A DNA stretch of 64,000 nt from Stenotrophomonas sp. 704A1 (GCF_030549525.1 NZ_CP130831.1:2319501-2383500), one strand, 5' to 3'. Shown: positions 1 through 9,973, counted from the stretch's first letter. Made by a program: numbers and translations. The notes: a model not told the origin generated them from the sequence alone.

Positions 1-1182
1 CCACCGCAGCCGGTGCTGCAGGCGCTGCTCGAGCGCCTGCGCGAAGGGCTGCTGCTGTTCACCGAGGACGGGCAGGTCGCCCTGGCCAATCCCGCCGCGC
101 AGAACCTGCTGGGCAGCGAAGAGGGCGCGCTGCCGCCCCCGCAGCGCCTGCGCCAGCTGCTGCCGCCGGATGCGCTGGAACACGCGCGCCAGCATGGCCA
201 CTGGAACGGCAGCCTGCCGCTGGGCGAAGGCGTGGTCATCGCCCATCTGTACTTCCACGGCGAGCCGGGCTCGGGGCACTACCTGGCCCTGTTCCGCCAC
301 ATCGAAGGGCAGGAAGACTACGAACGCGAGCTGCAGCAGCGCCATGCCGAGCTGCGCCAGGCCTACCTGCGCCTGAACGGCACCCAGGAAAAACTGCTGC
401 AGTCGGAAAAGATGGCCTCCATCGGCCAGCTGGCCGCCGGCGTGGCGCACGAGATCAACAACCCGATCGGCTACGTGCACTCCAACCTGGGCAGCCTGCA
501 GGAATACCTGCGCAGCCTGTTCACCGTGATCGAAGCCTACGAGCGCGCCCTGCGTGCGCCCGACCCGAAGGCGCTGATCCCGGAGATCGACGACATCCGT
601 GACCGTCTGGACATCGATTTCATCAGCCGTGACCTGCCGCAGCTGATGGCTGAATCGCGCGAGGGCATCGAGCGCGTCACCCGCATCGTGCGCGACCTGA
701 AGGACTTCTCCTATTCCGGCCGCGACGAGTCGTGGAAGCTGGTCGACCTGCATTCCGGGCTGGAGTCGACCATCAACATCATCTGGAACGAACTGAAGTA
801 CAAGGTGCACCTGGTACGCGAGTTCGGCCAGCTGCCGCTGGTGGAGTGCCTGCCCTCGGAGTTGAACCAGGTCTACATGAACCTGCTGCTCAACGCCGGC
901 CACGCCATTGCCGAGCGTGGCACCATCACCGTGCGCACCGGCGTGGACGGCGAGACGGTGTGGGTGGAATTCGAGGACACCGGCGGCGGCATCTCGCCGG
1001 ACCTGCGCCAGCGCATCTTCGATCCGTTCTTCACCACCAAGCCGGTGGGCAGCGGCACCGGGCTGGGCCTGTCGATCTCCTACAGCATCATCAACAAGCA
1101 TCACGGCCGCATCGACCTGGACAGCACGCCCGGCGTCGGCTCGCGCTTCCGCCTGGTACTGCCGATCAAGCAGCCGCGCTGA
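1..1182 (+). CDS. Sensor histidine kinase (PAS-HisKA-HATPase), 5' end cut by window
   Basis: This is the C-terminal part of a two-component sensor kinase. The frame is open to base 1, so the true start probably lies outside the window; the first internal start is a GTG at 13. A PAS-like segment comes first (about residues 5-95 from the GTG), then a short coiled coil, then the H-box '[13 protein letters not shown]' with the phosphoacceptor His. The HATPase part shows the N-box ([10 protein letters not shown]), G1 (DTGGGI), F-box (FDPFFTTK) and G2 (GTGLGL). All catalytic boxes are intact, so the kinase should autophosphorylate. No membrane segment is visible in the part present. It converges with the GGDEF-EAL-receiver gene at 1243, a plausible but unproven partner. 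The ligand cannot be told from sequence. Confidence 0.9.
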   Translation, partial: PPQPVLQALLERLREGLLLFTEDGQVALANPAAQNLLGSEEGALPPPQRLRQLLPPDALEHARQHGHWNGSLPLGEGVVIAHLYFHGEPGSGHYLALFRHIEGQEDYERELQQRHAELRQAYLRLNGTQEKLLQSEKMASIGQLAAGVAHEINNPIGYVHSNLGSLQEYLRSLFTVIEAYERALRAPDPKALIPEIDDIRDRLDIDFISRDLPQLMAESREGIERVTRIVRDLKDFSYSGRDESWKLVDLHSGLESTINIIWNELKYKVHLVREFGQLPLVECLPSELNQVYMNLLLNAGHAIAERGTITVRTGVDGETVWVEFEDTGGGISPDLRQRIFDPFFTTKPVGSGTGLGLSISYSIINKHHGRIDLDSTPGVGSRFRLVLPIKQPR

Positions 1183-1212
1183 GAGCGGGGCGCCGGCGAA
1201 GCCCGACACCCG

Positions 1213-1236
1213 GTAGCGCCGGGCCATGCCCGGCGG
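1213..1236. repeat. SMAG-type REP palindrome
   Basis: A GTAG tetranucleotide is followed by GCCGGGC, a short loop and GCCCGGC. It lies between two convergent genes, where the stem-loop may also serve as a transcription terminator. It has the same sequence type as the array at 8019. Confidence 0.8.
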
Positions 1237-1242
1237 CCGCCA

Positions 1243-3018
1243 TCAACGCGGCGGCGTACGATCCTCGCCGGCGTCGGCCGGTTCCGCGGCCACCAGCCCG
1301 CCATTGCTGCGGCGCTGCTCCTCGTAGGTACGGAATGCCTGGTGGATGTGCTTGCGCAGCTCGTCGTCGTTCCAGGGCTTGGTCAGGAACCGGTAGATCG
1401 CCCCCCGGTTAATGGCGTCGGTCACCGTGTTGAGATCGGTGTAGCCGGACAGCACCAGCCGGATCGTATCCGGGTACAGCATCTTCACCCGGCCCAGGAA
1501 CTCGGTACCGCTCATGTCACTCATGCGCTGGTCGGACAGGATCACCTGCACGTCGTTGATCGCCAGCAGGTCGAAGGCATCGCGCACATTGCCTGCGGCC
1601 AGGATCCGGTAGCCGTCGCGGCGGAACAACCGCACCAGCGAACGCAGCACGTTCTCCTCATCGTCCAGCAGCAGCAGCGTGCGGTCCGGCCGGGTCTCGG
1701 CGAAGGCTTCCGGACGCAGGTAGCGGCGGCGCAGGGTCATGCCGGCAGCGTCGGCCGACATCGGCTCACCGAACAGGTAGCCCTGGAACACATCGCAGTC
1801 GTTGCGGCGCAGGAAGCCGAGCTGCGCCTGCGATTCCACGCCATTGGCGATCACGGTCATGCCCAGCTGGTGGCCCATCGCGATGATCGCGCGGGCAATG
1901 GCCGCTTCGCGGTTGCCGGCCGGCGCACTCTTGATGAAGCTGCGGTCGATCTTCAGCTTGTCCACCGGGTAGCGCACCAGCGCGCTCAGGCTGGAATCGC
2001 CGGTGCCGAAGTTGTCCAGGCTGAGGCTGATGCCTTCGTTGCGCAGGTTGGCCAGCGTTTCGTGCACGAAGTTGACGTTGTTGGTCAGCGCGCTTTCGTT
2101 GATCTCCAGCGTCAGCATCTGCGCCGGCACGCCGGCGGCCTGGATCAGTGCCATCACTTCGGCGAAGAAGTTCGGCCGCAGCAGCTGCAGGGTCGAAACA
2201 TTGACGGCGATGGTGAAGTCGTCGAAGCCCTGGTCACGCCACAGCCGCGCCTGCTTCAGCGCGCCCTCCAGCACCCAGGTGCCGATCTGCACGATGATGC
2301 CCAGCCGTTCGGCGGTGCGCATGAACCGTTCCGGCACCAGCATGCCCAGCGTCGGCGACTGCCAGCGCAGCAGCGCCTCCATGCCCACCACATGGCCATC
2401 ACGGGCACTGACCAGCGGCTGGTAGCGCAGCTTCAGTTCGCCATTGGGAATGGCGTCGACGATCTGGCGGGCGATGATGCTCTCGCTGTGCGCGCTCGGC
2501 GGCGTGTCCACCGCATGGATACGCACGGCGTTGCCGCCCTCGCGCGCGGCCTGGTAGAGCGCGTCCTCGGCATGGTCGAGCAGGCGCGAGGCGCTGCTGG
2601 CGTGTTCCGGGCACAGGCTCACGCCCAGCTTGCCGGTCATGAACAGGGTGTAGGGCAGCACCGACAGCGGCAGTTCCATCTGCTGGCGGATCTCTTCGGC
2701 GAAGTCCTCCGGCAGCGGCACATCGTCGGTACGCGGCACCGCGATCAGGAACTCGTCGCTGCCGTGGCGCCACAGCTTGCCGCGCCCGCGCAGATACGAC
2801 TGCAGGCGCTGGGCGACCAGCACCAGGGCCTGGTCGCCCACCTCGGCACTCATGTTCTCGTTCACCGACGCGAAGTGGTCGATGTCCACGTGCATCAGCA
2901 TCAGGGCGCTGCCGCCGGACGCGGCCTCGGCGACCATCGCCTGCAGTTCGGGATTGCCGGCACCCAGGCGATCAGGGGCATCATCGATGCTGACCAGGGG
3001 CAGGTTGGGGTTCCACAT
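1243..3018 (-). CDS. Degenerate GGDEF - EAL - receiver domain protein
   Basis: This 591-residue cyclic-di-GMP signalling protein has three domains. A GGDEF-like domain (about 25-170) carries GSDEF at residues 86-90; the second Gly is changed to Ser, so diguanylate cyclase activity is doubtful. An EAL domain (about 180-430) keeps EALLRW at 214-219, NVSTLQL and the other expected motifs, so it is probably an active phosphodiesterase. A C-terminal receiver domain (about 445-560) has the acidic pair LLDDEE, the phosphoacceptor in SDQRM and the Lys in TKPW. Having the receiver at the C-terminus is less usual. The start ATG lies three bases after the stop of the upstream NarX-type kinase (TGAGCCATG), so the two are almost certainly co-transcribed and the kinase is the obvious phosphodonor candidate. 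Confidence 0.92.
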   Translation of the reverse strand: MWNPNLPLVSIDDAPDRLGAGNPELQAMVAEAASGGSALMLMHVDIDHFASVNENMSAEVGDQALVLVAQRLQSYLRGRGKLWRHGSDEFLIAVPRTDDVPLPEDFAEEIRQQMELPLSVLPYTLFMTGKLGVSLCPEHASSASRLLDHAEDALYQAAREGGNAVRIHAVDTPPSAHSESIIARQIVDAIPNGELKLRYQPLVSARDGHVVGMEALLRWQSPTLGMLVPERFMRTAERLGIIVQIGTWVLEGALKQARLWRDQGFDDFTIAVNVSTLQLLRPNFFAEVMALIQAAGVPAQMLTLEINESALTNNVNFVHETLANLRNEGISLSLDNFGTGDSSLSALVRYPVDKLKIDRSFIKSAPAGNREAAIARAIIAMGHQLGMTVIANGVESQAQLGFLRRNDCDVFQGYLFGEPMSADAAGMTLRRRYLRPEAFAETRPDRTLLLLDDEENVLRSLVRLFRRDGYRILAAGNVRDAFDLLAINDVQVILSDQRMSDMSGTEFLGRVKMLYPDTIRLVLSGYTDLNTVTDAINRGAIYRFLTKPWNDDELRKHIHQAFRTYEEQRRSNGGLVAAEPADAGEDRTPPR

Positions 3019-3021
3019 GGC

Positions 3022-5124
3022 TCAGTAGTCCGTTGACTCGACGGTCGCCGTGACGGCGGCCTGGTAGGGAAGGTGGACGTCGACGAGGGTGCCTGCGCCG
3101 TGCGCCGATTCGATCCGCACGTGCCCGCCCACGCTCTGCGCGCGCTCGCGCATCACGATCAGGCCGAGGCCGCGCGGACCATCAGGGTCGAAGCCCTCGC
3201 CATCGTCGCGGATCTGCAGATGCAGGCCGCGCTGGCCGACATCGCGCAGCTGCAGCTGCACCTGGCTGGCACGTGCATGCCGCAGTACGTTGGTCAGGCT
3301 TTCCTGGGCGATGCGGAAACAGGCCTGCTCGATGCTGTTGTCCGGGCGCGTCGGCAGCGATTCGATCTCGGCCAGCAGTTCCACCGGCGAAGAGCGGAAC
3401 AGCACCCGTGCCTGCCAGCTCAACGCGGCTTCCAGGCCCAGCGCATCCAGTTGCGGCGGACGCAGCAGGGTGGAGATGTCGCGCAGCTTGGCGACCGTGG
3501 TATCGGCCAGGCTGACGATCTGCGCCAGGTCCTGGCCGCGTCGCTGCGCATCGTCTTCCTCCTGCGCGGCGTAGGCGGACAGCTTGATCGCGGTGATCGC
3601 CTGGCCGATGTCATCGTGCAGGTCGCGCGAGATCGCCCGGCGTTCGTCTTCCTGCAGCGAGAACAGGCGCCCGGCCATGGCCTGCAGTTCGCGGTTGCTG
3701 GTCTCCAGCGCGCTGCGGGTCTGCTCGGATTCGCTCAGGTCGCGCACGATCAGCAGCTTGCAGTCGCGGCCGCCGTAGCGCACATCACCCACGGCCAGGC
3801 CGGCCTGGAAACTGCGTCCATCGGCGCGCTGCATCGCCACCACGCTGCTGTGGCCCGGGCTGTGCTGCGGCTGGCCGGCCTGCATCTGGGTGCGTACCCG
3901 CGCCAGGTCGGTGGCGGCCACCAGCGCCGACAACGGTTCGCCCAGCAGGGTATGGCTGCCGTAGCCGAACAGGCCGGCGGCCCAGGCATTGGCGTACAGC
4001 ACGTGTTCGTCGGACAGGATCACCACCCCGTCCGGCAGCACCCGCACCAGCTCACGGAACTGTTCCTCGCGTTCGCGCAGCAGGCGTCGTGACTGCTCGC
4101 GCTCGGTCACGTCCTGCAGGGTGCCGAGCACCCGGTCGCGGCCGGCCTCGTCCACGCCGCTGGCTGCGCGCAGGTGCACCATCAGGGCGCGGCCATCCAT
4201 CGCCAGCAGCGGCAGCAGCACATCCACCTGTACCGGCTCGCCCGAGCACAGGTCGGCCAGCAGCTGCTCGGTCTGTGCGGCAGTGGCCGGGTCGGCGGCC
4301 ACCAGCAGTTCGTCGAAGCGGTGCCAGCGCCGGGCGTCCGGCGGGCGGCGGCCGAGCAGGCGGTAGACCTGGTCGGAATAGCGGCCCTGGCCGCTGGCCG
4401 GGTCCAGTTCCCACGCACCGATGCGGGCCAGCTCATGGGCCTCTTCGACACGCGCCAGGGCCTGGTCGCGGCGCAGCTGGGCCAGGTCCTCGGCGGTCCG
4501 GTCGATGGCGATCAGCAGCCGCGCGTTGTGGCCGTCGTAGTCGATCGCGTTCGAACGCAGCTCCATCTGCCGCAGGCTGCCATCGCGCAGCTGCAGCTGC
4601 GCGCGCAGGATGCACAGCTGCTCGGGGGCCTCGCGGATCGCTTCCAGCTTGGTCTGCAGCGCCTGGTCCTGGCCCGGCGGCCAGAGCAGGTCGATGGTGT
4701 TGTCCAGCAGCGCGGCATGATCCCAGCCGAAGGTCGCGCAGGCCGCCGGATTGGCATCGAGGATGGCCAGGGTGTCCAGGTCGTAGACCAGGATCGGGCC
4801 CGGGTTGCCCTCGAACATCTGCCGCAGGCGCAGCTCGGACGCCTGCAGGCGGGCATGGGTGTGCAGCACGTGCTCGGCCAGCGGGCGCAGCAGCAGGTAC
4901 AGCAGGCCGGCGCTGGCCAGGGCGAAGAACGCCCCCTTCACGCTCTGCCACAGGGCGGCCTGCTGCGGGTCGGGCACCAGGGCCTGCACCGCGCCATCAC
5001 TGGCGATCATCCAGGCCAGCGCCATCACCAGGTAGCTCAGCACCACGCGCCGGCGGTCACGCCCCAGCGCCTGCGCCATCCGCGGGTCGGGAACAGGGGC
5101 AGTGCCGGTCGGTTCTGCGGGCAT
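3022..5124 (-). CDS. Membrane PAS sensor kinase, NarX type (HisKA_3)
   Basis: This 700-residue sensor kinase has two N-terminal membrane segments (roughly 30-50 and 65-85) with almost no periplasmic loop. Three PAS-like modules follow (about 100-215, 230-345, 355-475). The HisKA_3 dimerisation box is 'RDLHDDIGQAI', with the phosphoacceptor His at about 503, and the HATPase carries DDGEGF and GLGL. HisKA_3 kinases normally act on NarL/LuxR-type regulators, but the co-transcribed downstream gene encodes a GGDEF-EAL-receiver protein. This suggests a direct link from sensing to cyclic-di-GMP turnover. The gene is divergent from the PAS-GGDEF-EAL gene at 5257, with about 130 bases between them for both promoters. 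Confidence 0.92.
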   Translation of the reverse strand: MPAEPTGTAPVPDPRMAQALGRDRRRVVLSYLVMALAWMIASDGAVQALVPDPQQAALWQSVKGAFFALASAGLLYLLLRPLAEHVLHTHARLQASELRLRQMFEGNPGPILVYDLDTLAILDANPAACATFGWDHAALLDNTIDLLWPPGQDQALQTKLEAIREAPEQLCILRAQLQLRDGSLRQMELRSNAIDYDGHNARLLIAIDRTAEDLAQLRRDQALARVEEAHELARIGAWELDPASGQGRYSDQVYRLLGRRPPDARRWHRFDELLVAADPATAAQTEQLLADLCSGEPVQVDVLLPLLAMDGRALMVHLRAASGVDEAGRDRVLGTLQDVTEREQSRRLLREREEQFRELVRVLPDGVVILSDEHVLYANAWAAGLFGYGSHTLLGEPLSALVAATDLARVRTQMQAGQPQHSPGHSSVVAMQRADGRSFQAGLAVGDVRYGGRDCKLLIVRDLSESEQTRSALETSNRELQAMAGRLFSLQEDERRAISRDLHDDIGQAITAIKLSAYAAQEEDDAQRRGQDLAQIVSLADTTVAKLRDISTLLRPPQLDALGLEAALSWQARVLFRSSPVELLAEIESLPTRPDNSIEQACFRIAQESLTNVLRHARASQVQLQLRDVGQRGLHLQIRDDGEGFDPDGPRGLGLIVMRERAQSVGGHVRIESAHGAGTLVDVHLPYQAAVTATVESTDY

Positions 5125-5256
5125 GGACAGGACAGGAAAGAGAGGGCGCGGGCCATCTTACCGCGCAGGTGTGCCCTGACCACTCAATTATCCGCCGCAG
5201 GCGCCGTTAACCACTGCGTGCCCCGCTGTCGGGCGTGTCATCCGGAGCAAGATCGC

Positions 5257-8016
5257 GTGGACCAAGGGATCATCGCCAGCCTGCTGCAGCATCCGCTTGC
5301 CTCGGCGCTGGTCATCGTCGACCGCAACGGGCGCCCGCTCGCGGCCAATCCGGCTGCGCGCGAGCATGGCCTGCCGGCCACGGTGGCCGCCTATGCGCCG
5401 ATGCTGGAAGACCTGCGGCTGCTGGCCGCCGACGGTGGCATCGTCGCCTGCACGCTGCCCGGCGGCCCGCGCGGCCACTATGACGGGCACCTGCGCGCCG
5501 TGCATGACGGCAGCGGCAACCTGCTGGCGTTCACCCTCAGCGTGCCCGAGCCGGTGCCGGTCGACGGCGGCGGTCGCTGGGAACTGGCGCTGGAGAGTGC
5601 CGGGCACAGCCTGTGGGACTGGGATATTCCCAGCGACCGGGTGGTGCGCACGCCGGCACTGGGCGATGAGACCGCCACCGAGATGCTGACCCGCGTGCAT
5701 GCCGATGACATCGCCCAGGTGCGGCTGGCGCTGGATGAACATCTGCGTGGCCACAGTGACCAGTACAGCGCGCAGTTCCGCTTCCGCCAGGGCGATGGCC
5801 AATGGCGTTGGGTGCTGGACCGTGGCCGCGTGGTTGCGCGGACCGCCGACGGCCAGCCGCTGCGCATGGTCGGCACCCATACCGATATCGAACAGCAGAA
5901 GCAGCTGGAAACACTGCTGCAGGAACAACAGCTGCACCTGCGCGAGGCCCAGCGCATCGCCAGCATGGGCAGCTGGTCGTTCGATCCGCACACTCGCCGC
6001 TTCTGGTGGTCGCCGGAACTGCGTTCGCTGCTGGCACCGGGGCGGGACAGCGTGCCCGGGCAGCGGCGCTGGCTGAAGCAGCTGCACCCGCGCTCGCGTG
6101 GCGCGCTGCGCGCCGCATGGCGGCGCCTGTGGCGCGACGGGCGTGCCGCCAATCTCGAACTGGAACTGACCCGTGGCAACGAGCCGTCGCAGCACCTGCG
6201 GCTGTGGATGCAGCCATTGCTGGACATGGAGGGTCAACCCCGCCGCCTGCTGGGCCAGGTGCAGAACATCACCGAGCAGCACCAGACCGACGCGCTGATC
6301 CGCTGGCGCACCGAGCTGCTCAACCGGGTGTCCGCGCTGGGCCGCATCGGTGGCTGCGAGATCGAAGTCACCACCCGGCACATGCAGTGGACCGAGGAGT
6401 GCTACCGCATTCACGGCCTGCGCAAGGAGCCGATCACCCTGGACCAGGCGCTGGCACTGTACGCCGAGGACTCGCGCGCGGCCTTCGAGGCGGCGCTGGC
6501 GCGCATCGCCGGCGGCGGCCTGCCCGAACAGCTGGACCTGTGTTTCTACCGCCAGTCGGGGCTGCGGGTCTGGGTGCAGGTACTGATCGAACTGGACCGG
6601 CGCGACGGCCTGCCGGCACGCTTCGTGGTGCTGTTCCGTGACATCACCCGCGAACGCGAGGCCAATGAGCGCATCGAGCTGCTGGCGCACTATGACCTGC
6701 TGACGGGCCTTCCCAACCGGGTGCTGCTGGGTGAGCAGACCGCCGAAGCCATCGAGGAAGCGCGCGACCGCGGCACCTCGCTGGCGATGCTGTTCATCGA
6801 CCTGGACGGCTTCAAGACCATCAACGACAGCTTCGGGCACGCCACCGGCGATGCCCTGCTGAAGGCCGCCGCGACCCGGCTGCACCAGAACCTGCGCAAC
6901 AACGATCTGTTCGGCCGCTTCAGCGGCGACGAGTTCATCGTGGTGCTGCGCGACCTGGCCGAGCCGGAGGACGCCGGGCATGTGGCGCGCAAGCTGATTG
7001 CCTCGCTGGCCGAACCGCTGCGTCGTGGCGACACCACCCTGAAGGTCGGCGCCAGCGTAGGCATCGCCATGCTGGGCGAGTCGCAGACCGATTTCGATTC
7101 GCTGCTGCGCGCGGCCGACGCGGCCATGTACGCGGCCAAGGAAGCGGGGCGCAACACCTATCAGTACTACAGCCAGGACGCGCTGGCGCGCATCCAGCGC
7201 CGGCTCGACATCGAGCATGGCCTGCACGGTGCCATCGAGCGTGACGAGTTCAGCCTGGCCTACCAGCCCCTGCTGCACGCCCATCAGGGCGAGCCGCCGG
7301 CCATCGAGGCGCTGCTGCGCTGGCACCGCCCCGGAGTCGGCTACTGCAGCCCGGCCGAGTTCATCCCGATCGCCGAGAAATGCGGCGAGATCGTGCGCAT
7401 CGGCGACTGGGTGCTGGCCGAAGCCTGCCGCCAGGCCGCTGCGTGGGATCGCGCCGGGCTGCAGTTCGAGCGCATCGCGGTGAACGTATCGGCCGTACAG
7501 CTGCGCGACCGGGGCTTCGCCGAACGGGTGATCGAGATCTGCCACGCGCACGGCTGGCCGCCGCAACGGCTGGAACTGGAGTTGACCGAATCGGCGTTGA
7601 TCCGGGACACCGAGATCCTGCGCCATTGTTTCGATGTGCTGGAGCGGCACGGCGTGCCGTTGGCGGTGGATGATTTCGGTACCGGCTTCTCCAACCTCAA
7701 CTACCTCAACCGCTTCCCGGTCGGCCGCCTGAAGATCGACCGCAGTTTCGTGCAGGGCATGCTGCATGACTCGGGTACCGCCGAAGTCACCCAGGCGATC
7801 GTGCACCTGGGTCACGCGCTGGGCATGAAGGTGGTGGCCGAAGGCGTGGAAACGCACCAGGAAGAAGACATGCTGCGCCGCCAGGGCTGCGACGAAATCC
7901 AGGGCTACCTGTACTCGCGCCCGCTCAGCCCGCGCGATCTGGCGCAGTGGCTGCGCCAGCAGCACGCCAGCCCGGTGCGCACCGACGCCAGCAGCGAAGT
8001 CGTGCTGGCACGCTGA
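5257..8016 (+). CDS. PAS-GGDEF-EAL cyclic-di-GMP signalling protein
   Basis: The frame stays open far upstream through the opposite-strand kinase gene, but the real start is most likely the GTG at 5257. It has a GGAG about ten bases before it and gives a 919-residue protein. Several PAS/PAC modules occupy about 15-510. A GGDEF domain has SGDEF near residue 556, where Ser in the first position is tolerated in many active cyclases. An EAL domain has EALLRW near residue 684, followed by DDFGTGFSNL and EGVE. Both halves look potentially catalytic, so net activity cannot be predicted. No membrane segments or signal peptide are seen, so it should be cytosolic. With the two neighbours on the other strand it forms a compact cyclic-di-GMP and sensor cluster. 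Confidence 0.9.
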   Translation: MDQGIIASLLQHPLASALVIVDRNGRPLAANPAAREHGLPATVAAYAPMLEDLRLLAADGGIVACTLPGGPRGHYDGHLRAVHDGSGNLLAFTLSVPEPVPVDGGGRWELALESAGHSLWDWDIPSDRVVRTPALGDETATEMLTRVHADDIAQVRLALDEHLRGHSDQYSAQFRFRQGDGQWRWVLDRGRVVARTADGQPLRMVGTHTDIEQQKQLETLLQEQQLHLREAQRIASMGSWSFDPHTRRFWWSPELRSLLAPGRDSVPGQRRWLKQLHPRSRGALRAAWRRLWRDGRAANLELELTRGNEPSQHLRLWMQPLLDMEGQPRRLLGQVQNITEQHQTDALIRWRTELLNRVSALGRIGGCEIEVTTRHMQWTEECYRIHGLRKEPITLDQALALYAEDSRAAFEAALARIAGGGLPEQLDLCFYRQSGLRVWVQVLIELDRRDGLPARFVVLFRDITREREANERIELLAHYDLLTGLPNRVLLGEQTAEAIEEARDRGTSLAMLFIDLDGFKTINDSFGHATGDALLKAAATRLHQNLRNNDLFGRFSGDEFIVVLRDLAEPEDAGHVARKLIASLAEPLRRGDTTLKVGASVGIAMLGESQTDFDSLLRAADAAMYAAKEAGRNTYQYYSQDALARIQRRLDIEHGLHGAIERDEFSLAYQPLLHAHQGEPPAIEALLRWHRPGVGYCSPAEFIPIAEKCGEIVRIGDWVLAEACRQAAAWDRAGLQFERIAVNVSAVQLRDRGFAERVIEICHAHGWPPQRLELELTESALIRDTEILRHCFDVLERHGVPLAVDDFGTGFSNLNYLNRFPVGRLKIDRSFVQGMLHDSGTAEVTQAIVHLGHALGMKVVAEGVETHQEEDMLRRQGCDEIQGYLYSRPLSPRDLAQWLRQQHASPVRTDASSEVVLAR

Positions 8017-8018
8017 GG

Positions 8019-8336
8019 GTAGCGCCGGGCCACGCCCGGCGAAATGCCGGCACCCGCGACCATCCAGATGTGCATGACCCGGTAGCGCCGGGCCATGCCC
8101 GGCGGAACGCCCGCACCCACGACCATCCATATGCGCAAGACCCGGTAGCGCCGGGCCATGCCCGGCGGAATGCCGCACCCGCGACCATCCAGATGCGCAA
8201 GACCCGGTAGCGCCGGGCCATGCCCGGCGAAAATGCCCGCACCCGCGACCATCCAGATGCGCATGACCCGGTAGCGCCGGGCCATGCCCGGCGGAATGCC
8301 CGCACCCGCCACCATCCACGCCCGGCGTGGATCTAC
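8019..8336. repeat. Tandem array of five SMAG REP elements plus a sixth palindrome
   Basis: Five copies of GTAGCGCCGGGC-loop-GCCCGGC begin at 8019, 8082, 8145, 8207 and 8271, a period of 62-64 bases. The spacers are also similar to one another (CACCCGCGACCATCCA type). A sixth, different palindrome (ATCCACGC / GCGTGGAT followed by CTAC) closes the block, and its CTAC contains the stop codon of the small gene on the other strand. The array fills the gap between two convergent genes and may act as a bidirectional terminator or mRNA-protecting structure. Confidence 0.88.
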
Positions 8337-8548
8337 CTCAGGGCTTCGCCATCCAGCCCCAGGTCCCAGGCCAGCCCCAGCAGCGCGTCGTCCGCACGGG
8401 ACGGGGCAGGGCGGGCATCGGCCAGCTGCCTCAGCTCCTCGATCTCCTCGCGTGCCACGTCCTCCAGCTGTTGCAGCTGCTCGCGCACGCTCGCATTGCG
8501 CGGGCGTTCGGTGTCGGCCAGGGAGGGCAGGGCGCGGATCAGGGTCAT
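8333..8548 (-). CDS. Small hypothetical protein (71 residues)
   Basis: I do not recognise this family. The reading frame from the ATG at 8548 gives a 71-residue, acidic, mostly helical protein with a Glu/Arg-rich middle (residues about 15-45) that could form a coiled coil. There are no Cys pairs, membrane segments or signal peptide. Its stop codon TAG overlaps the terminal palindrome of the SMAG array. It lies just downstream of the chemotaxis receptor gene on the same strand, about 100 bases apart, so co-transcription is possible. No clear ribosome-binding site precedes the ATG. The same frame stays open upstream, but that part overlaps the receptor gene and looks like a shadow. Confidence 0.55.
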   Translation of the reverse strand: MTLIRALPSLADTERPRNASVREQLQQLEDVAREEIEELRQLADARPAPSRADDALLGLAWDLGLDGEALR

Positions 8549-8646
8549 GGTGCGCGTACAGGATGCATCCAACGGCGGGTCACAGGCAAAGGCCCCGGCA
8601 GAACCGGGGCCTTGCGGGCTGCCGGCAACGGCAGCGGACATCAGGA

Positions 8647-9837
8647 TCAGAACAGCTCGACGGTGCCGGCGCCCATGCTCTGCTGGGCAACCGGCTTGTG
8701 CGGCGGACGTTCCCATTCGCTGCGCAGCTCGCGCAGGCGGCTGCCGGTGCGCTGCAGGGCGGTGGCGATCTCTTCGTCGAAGACGCCGCCATTGCGGTGC
8801 AGCAGCTCCTGCAGGGCCACCGCTTCGCGGTTGATCGCAGTCAGGCGGTCCAGGTGGGTGTGCACGCCGCCCAGCGCCTGGGTGGCGATGTCTTCGAACT
8901 GCAGGGCGCGCACGGCCTCGGCCACGCTGCCATCGATGGAACGGGCGCACTCGGACACTTCGCGCATGCCATCGCCCAGCGAGGCATTGATCTGCGCCAC
9001 GTTGTCCAGCATTGCCGCCGCCTCCTGGCGCGCTTCGCGGGAGCGGTCCATGTCACGCGAGGCCATGTGCGAGACCGTCTCGCGCACCTTGGCAATGGCG
9101 TCCTTGGAGCTGTGGGCCAGCTTGCGGATCTGCTCGTTGAAGGTGGTCGAGCGTTCGGACAGGTTGCGCACTTCGTCGGCGACCACCGCGAAGCCACGGC
9201 CGGCTTCACCGGCACGGGCCGCTTCGATGGCCGCGTTCAGCGCCAGCAGATTGGTCTGGTCGGCGATCGACTTGACGTCTTCCAGCAGCGCGAAGATGCC
9301 GTCCAGGTGCTGCGCCATCTGGTCGATGTGCTGCACGGTGGTGCTGCTCTGGCCGCTCACCTGTTCCAGGGCTTCCACCAGCTGTTCCATGCGGTTGCTG
9401 GCGTGCTGGGCGAAGCGGGCCACGTCGAGGCCGGCGTTGCCTTCCTCGCCGGCGCGGTCGACGATGCGCGACAACGCCTGGCTCTGCTGGCGTGACTTGC
9501 GGTTCATCGCATCGAAGCTGCCCCCCAGGCTGGAGACGGCCTGGCGGATCAGATCACGGGCGCGTTCCACTTCGCCGCGCGAACCGTCGATCTCGTTGCC
9601 GACGAAGTTGCGCAGCTCGGTCAGCAGCTGGTCCTGCTCACGCAGGACGCGGGCATGTTCCGGGGAACGATGCGCCTGGGCGCGGGTGGTCCACCACGCA
9701 AAGCCGAGCCAGCTCAGCGTCATCGTGGTCAGGATCGCCCAACGCAGGGCGGCCGGCCATTCGAAACCGATGGCGAAGGGGAGCAGCAGGGTCAGAGCCA
9801 GGGGGGCGGCCAGACGGATGAAAATGCGTGAGTACAT
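8647..9837 (-). CDS. Methyl-accepting chemotaxis protein
   Basis: This 396-residue transducer starts at the ATG at 9837; the frame continues upstream but without sensible protein sequence. Two hydrophobic segments (about 8-28 and 33-50) sit close together, leaving essentially no periplasmic sensor domain and no recognisable HAMP. The cytoplasmic part holds the highly conserved MCP hairpin tip '[20 protein letters not shown]' followed by [15 protein letters not shown]. The signal comes either from the membrane, the cytosol or a partner protein. It will work with CheA/CheW, which are not in this window. An inverted-repeat pair upstream (9923-9963) separates it from hflD. Confidence 0.93.
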   Translation of the reverse strand: MYSRIFIRLAAPLALTLLLPFAIGFEWPAALRWAILTTMTLSWLGFAWWTTRAQAHRSPEHARVLREQDQLLTELRNFVGNEIDGSRGEVERARDLIRQAVSSLGGSFDAMNRKSRQQSQALSRIVDRAGEEGNAGLDVARFAQHASNRMEQLVEALEQVSGQSSTTVQHIDQMAQHLDGIFALLEDVKSIADQTNLLALNAAIEAARAGEAGRGFAVVADEVRNLSERSTTFNEQIRKLAHSSKDAIAKVRETVSHMASRDMDRSREARQEAAAMLDNVAQINASLGDGMREVSECARSIDGSVAEAVRALQFEDIATQALGGVHTHLDRLTAINREAVALQELLHRNGGVFDEEIATALQRTGSRLRELRSEWERPPHKPVAQQSMGAGTVELF

Positions 9838-9922
9838 GGACGTTCTCGGGAGGTGCACGGAGGATGTATCGGCCGTACCCCCTTTCTCTTTAACGTCGAT
9901 GTGCCCGGAAATGCATTCTGAA

Positions 9923-9963
9923 TGCGCCGGATTTCCGGCGCTTCCGCCGGGCATGGCCCGGCG
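9923..9963. terminator. Two adjacent perfect stem-loops between hflD and the chemotaxis gene
   Basis: GCGCCGGA-TT-TCCGGCGC (9923-9940) is followed at once by CCGCCGGGC-ATG-GCCCGGCGG (9943-9963). They lie just past the hflD stop on the minus strand and before the chemotaxis gene. No T-run follows, so they may be REP elements that act as a weak terminator. Confidence 0.6.
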
Positions 9964-9973
9964 GCTGTTGCGC

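Noticed and set aside
4174..5256. Upstream part of the long frame leading into the PAS-GGDEF-EAL gene
   Set aside because: It lies opposite the NarX-type kinase gene and lacks domain similarity; GTG 5257 has a ribosome-binding site.
5188..8319. A 1043-codon minus-strand frame
   Set aside because: Shadow of the PAS-GGDEF-EAL gene, extended through the SMAG array.
8019..8336. Regular ~63-base repeats considered as a CRISPR array
   Set aside because: Spacers are similar to each other, the repeats are GTAG-headed palindromes of SMAG type, and no cas gene is present.
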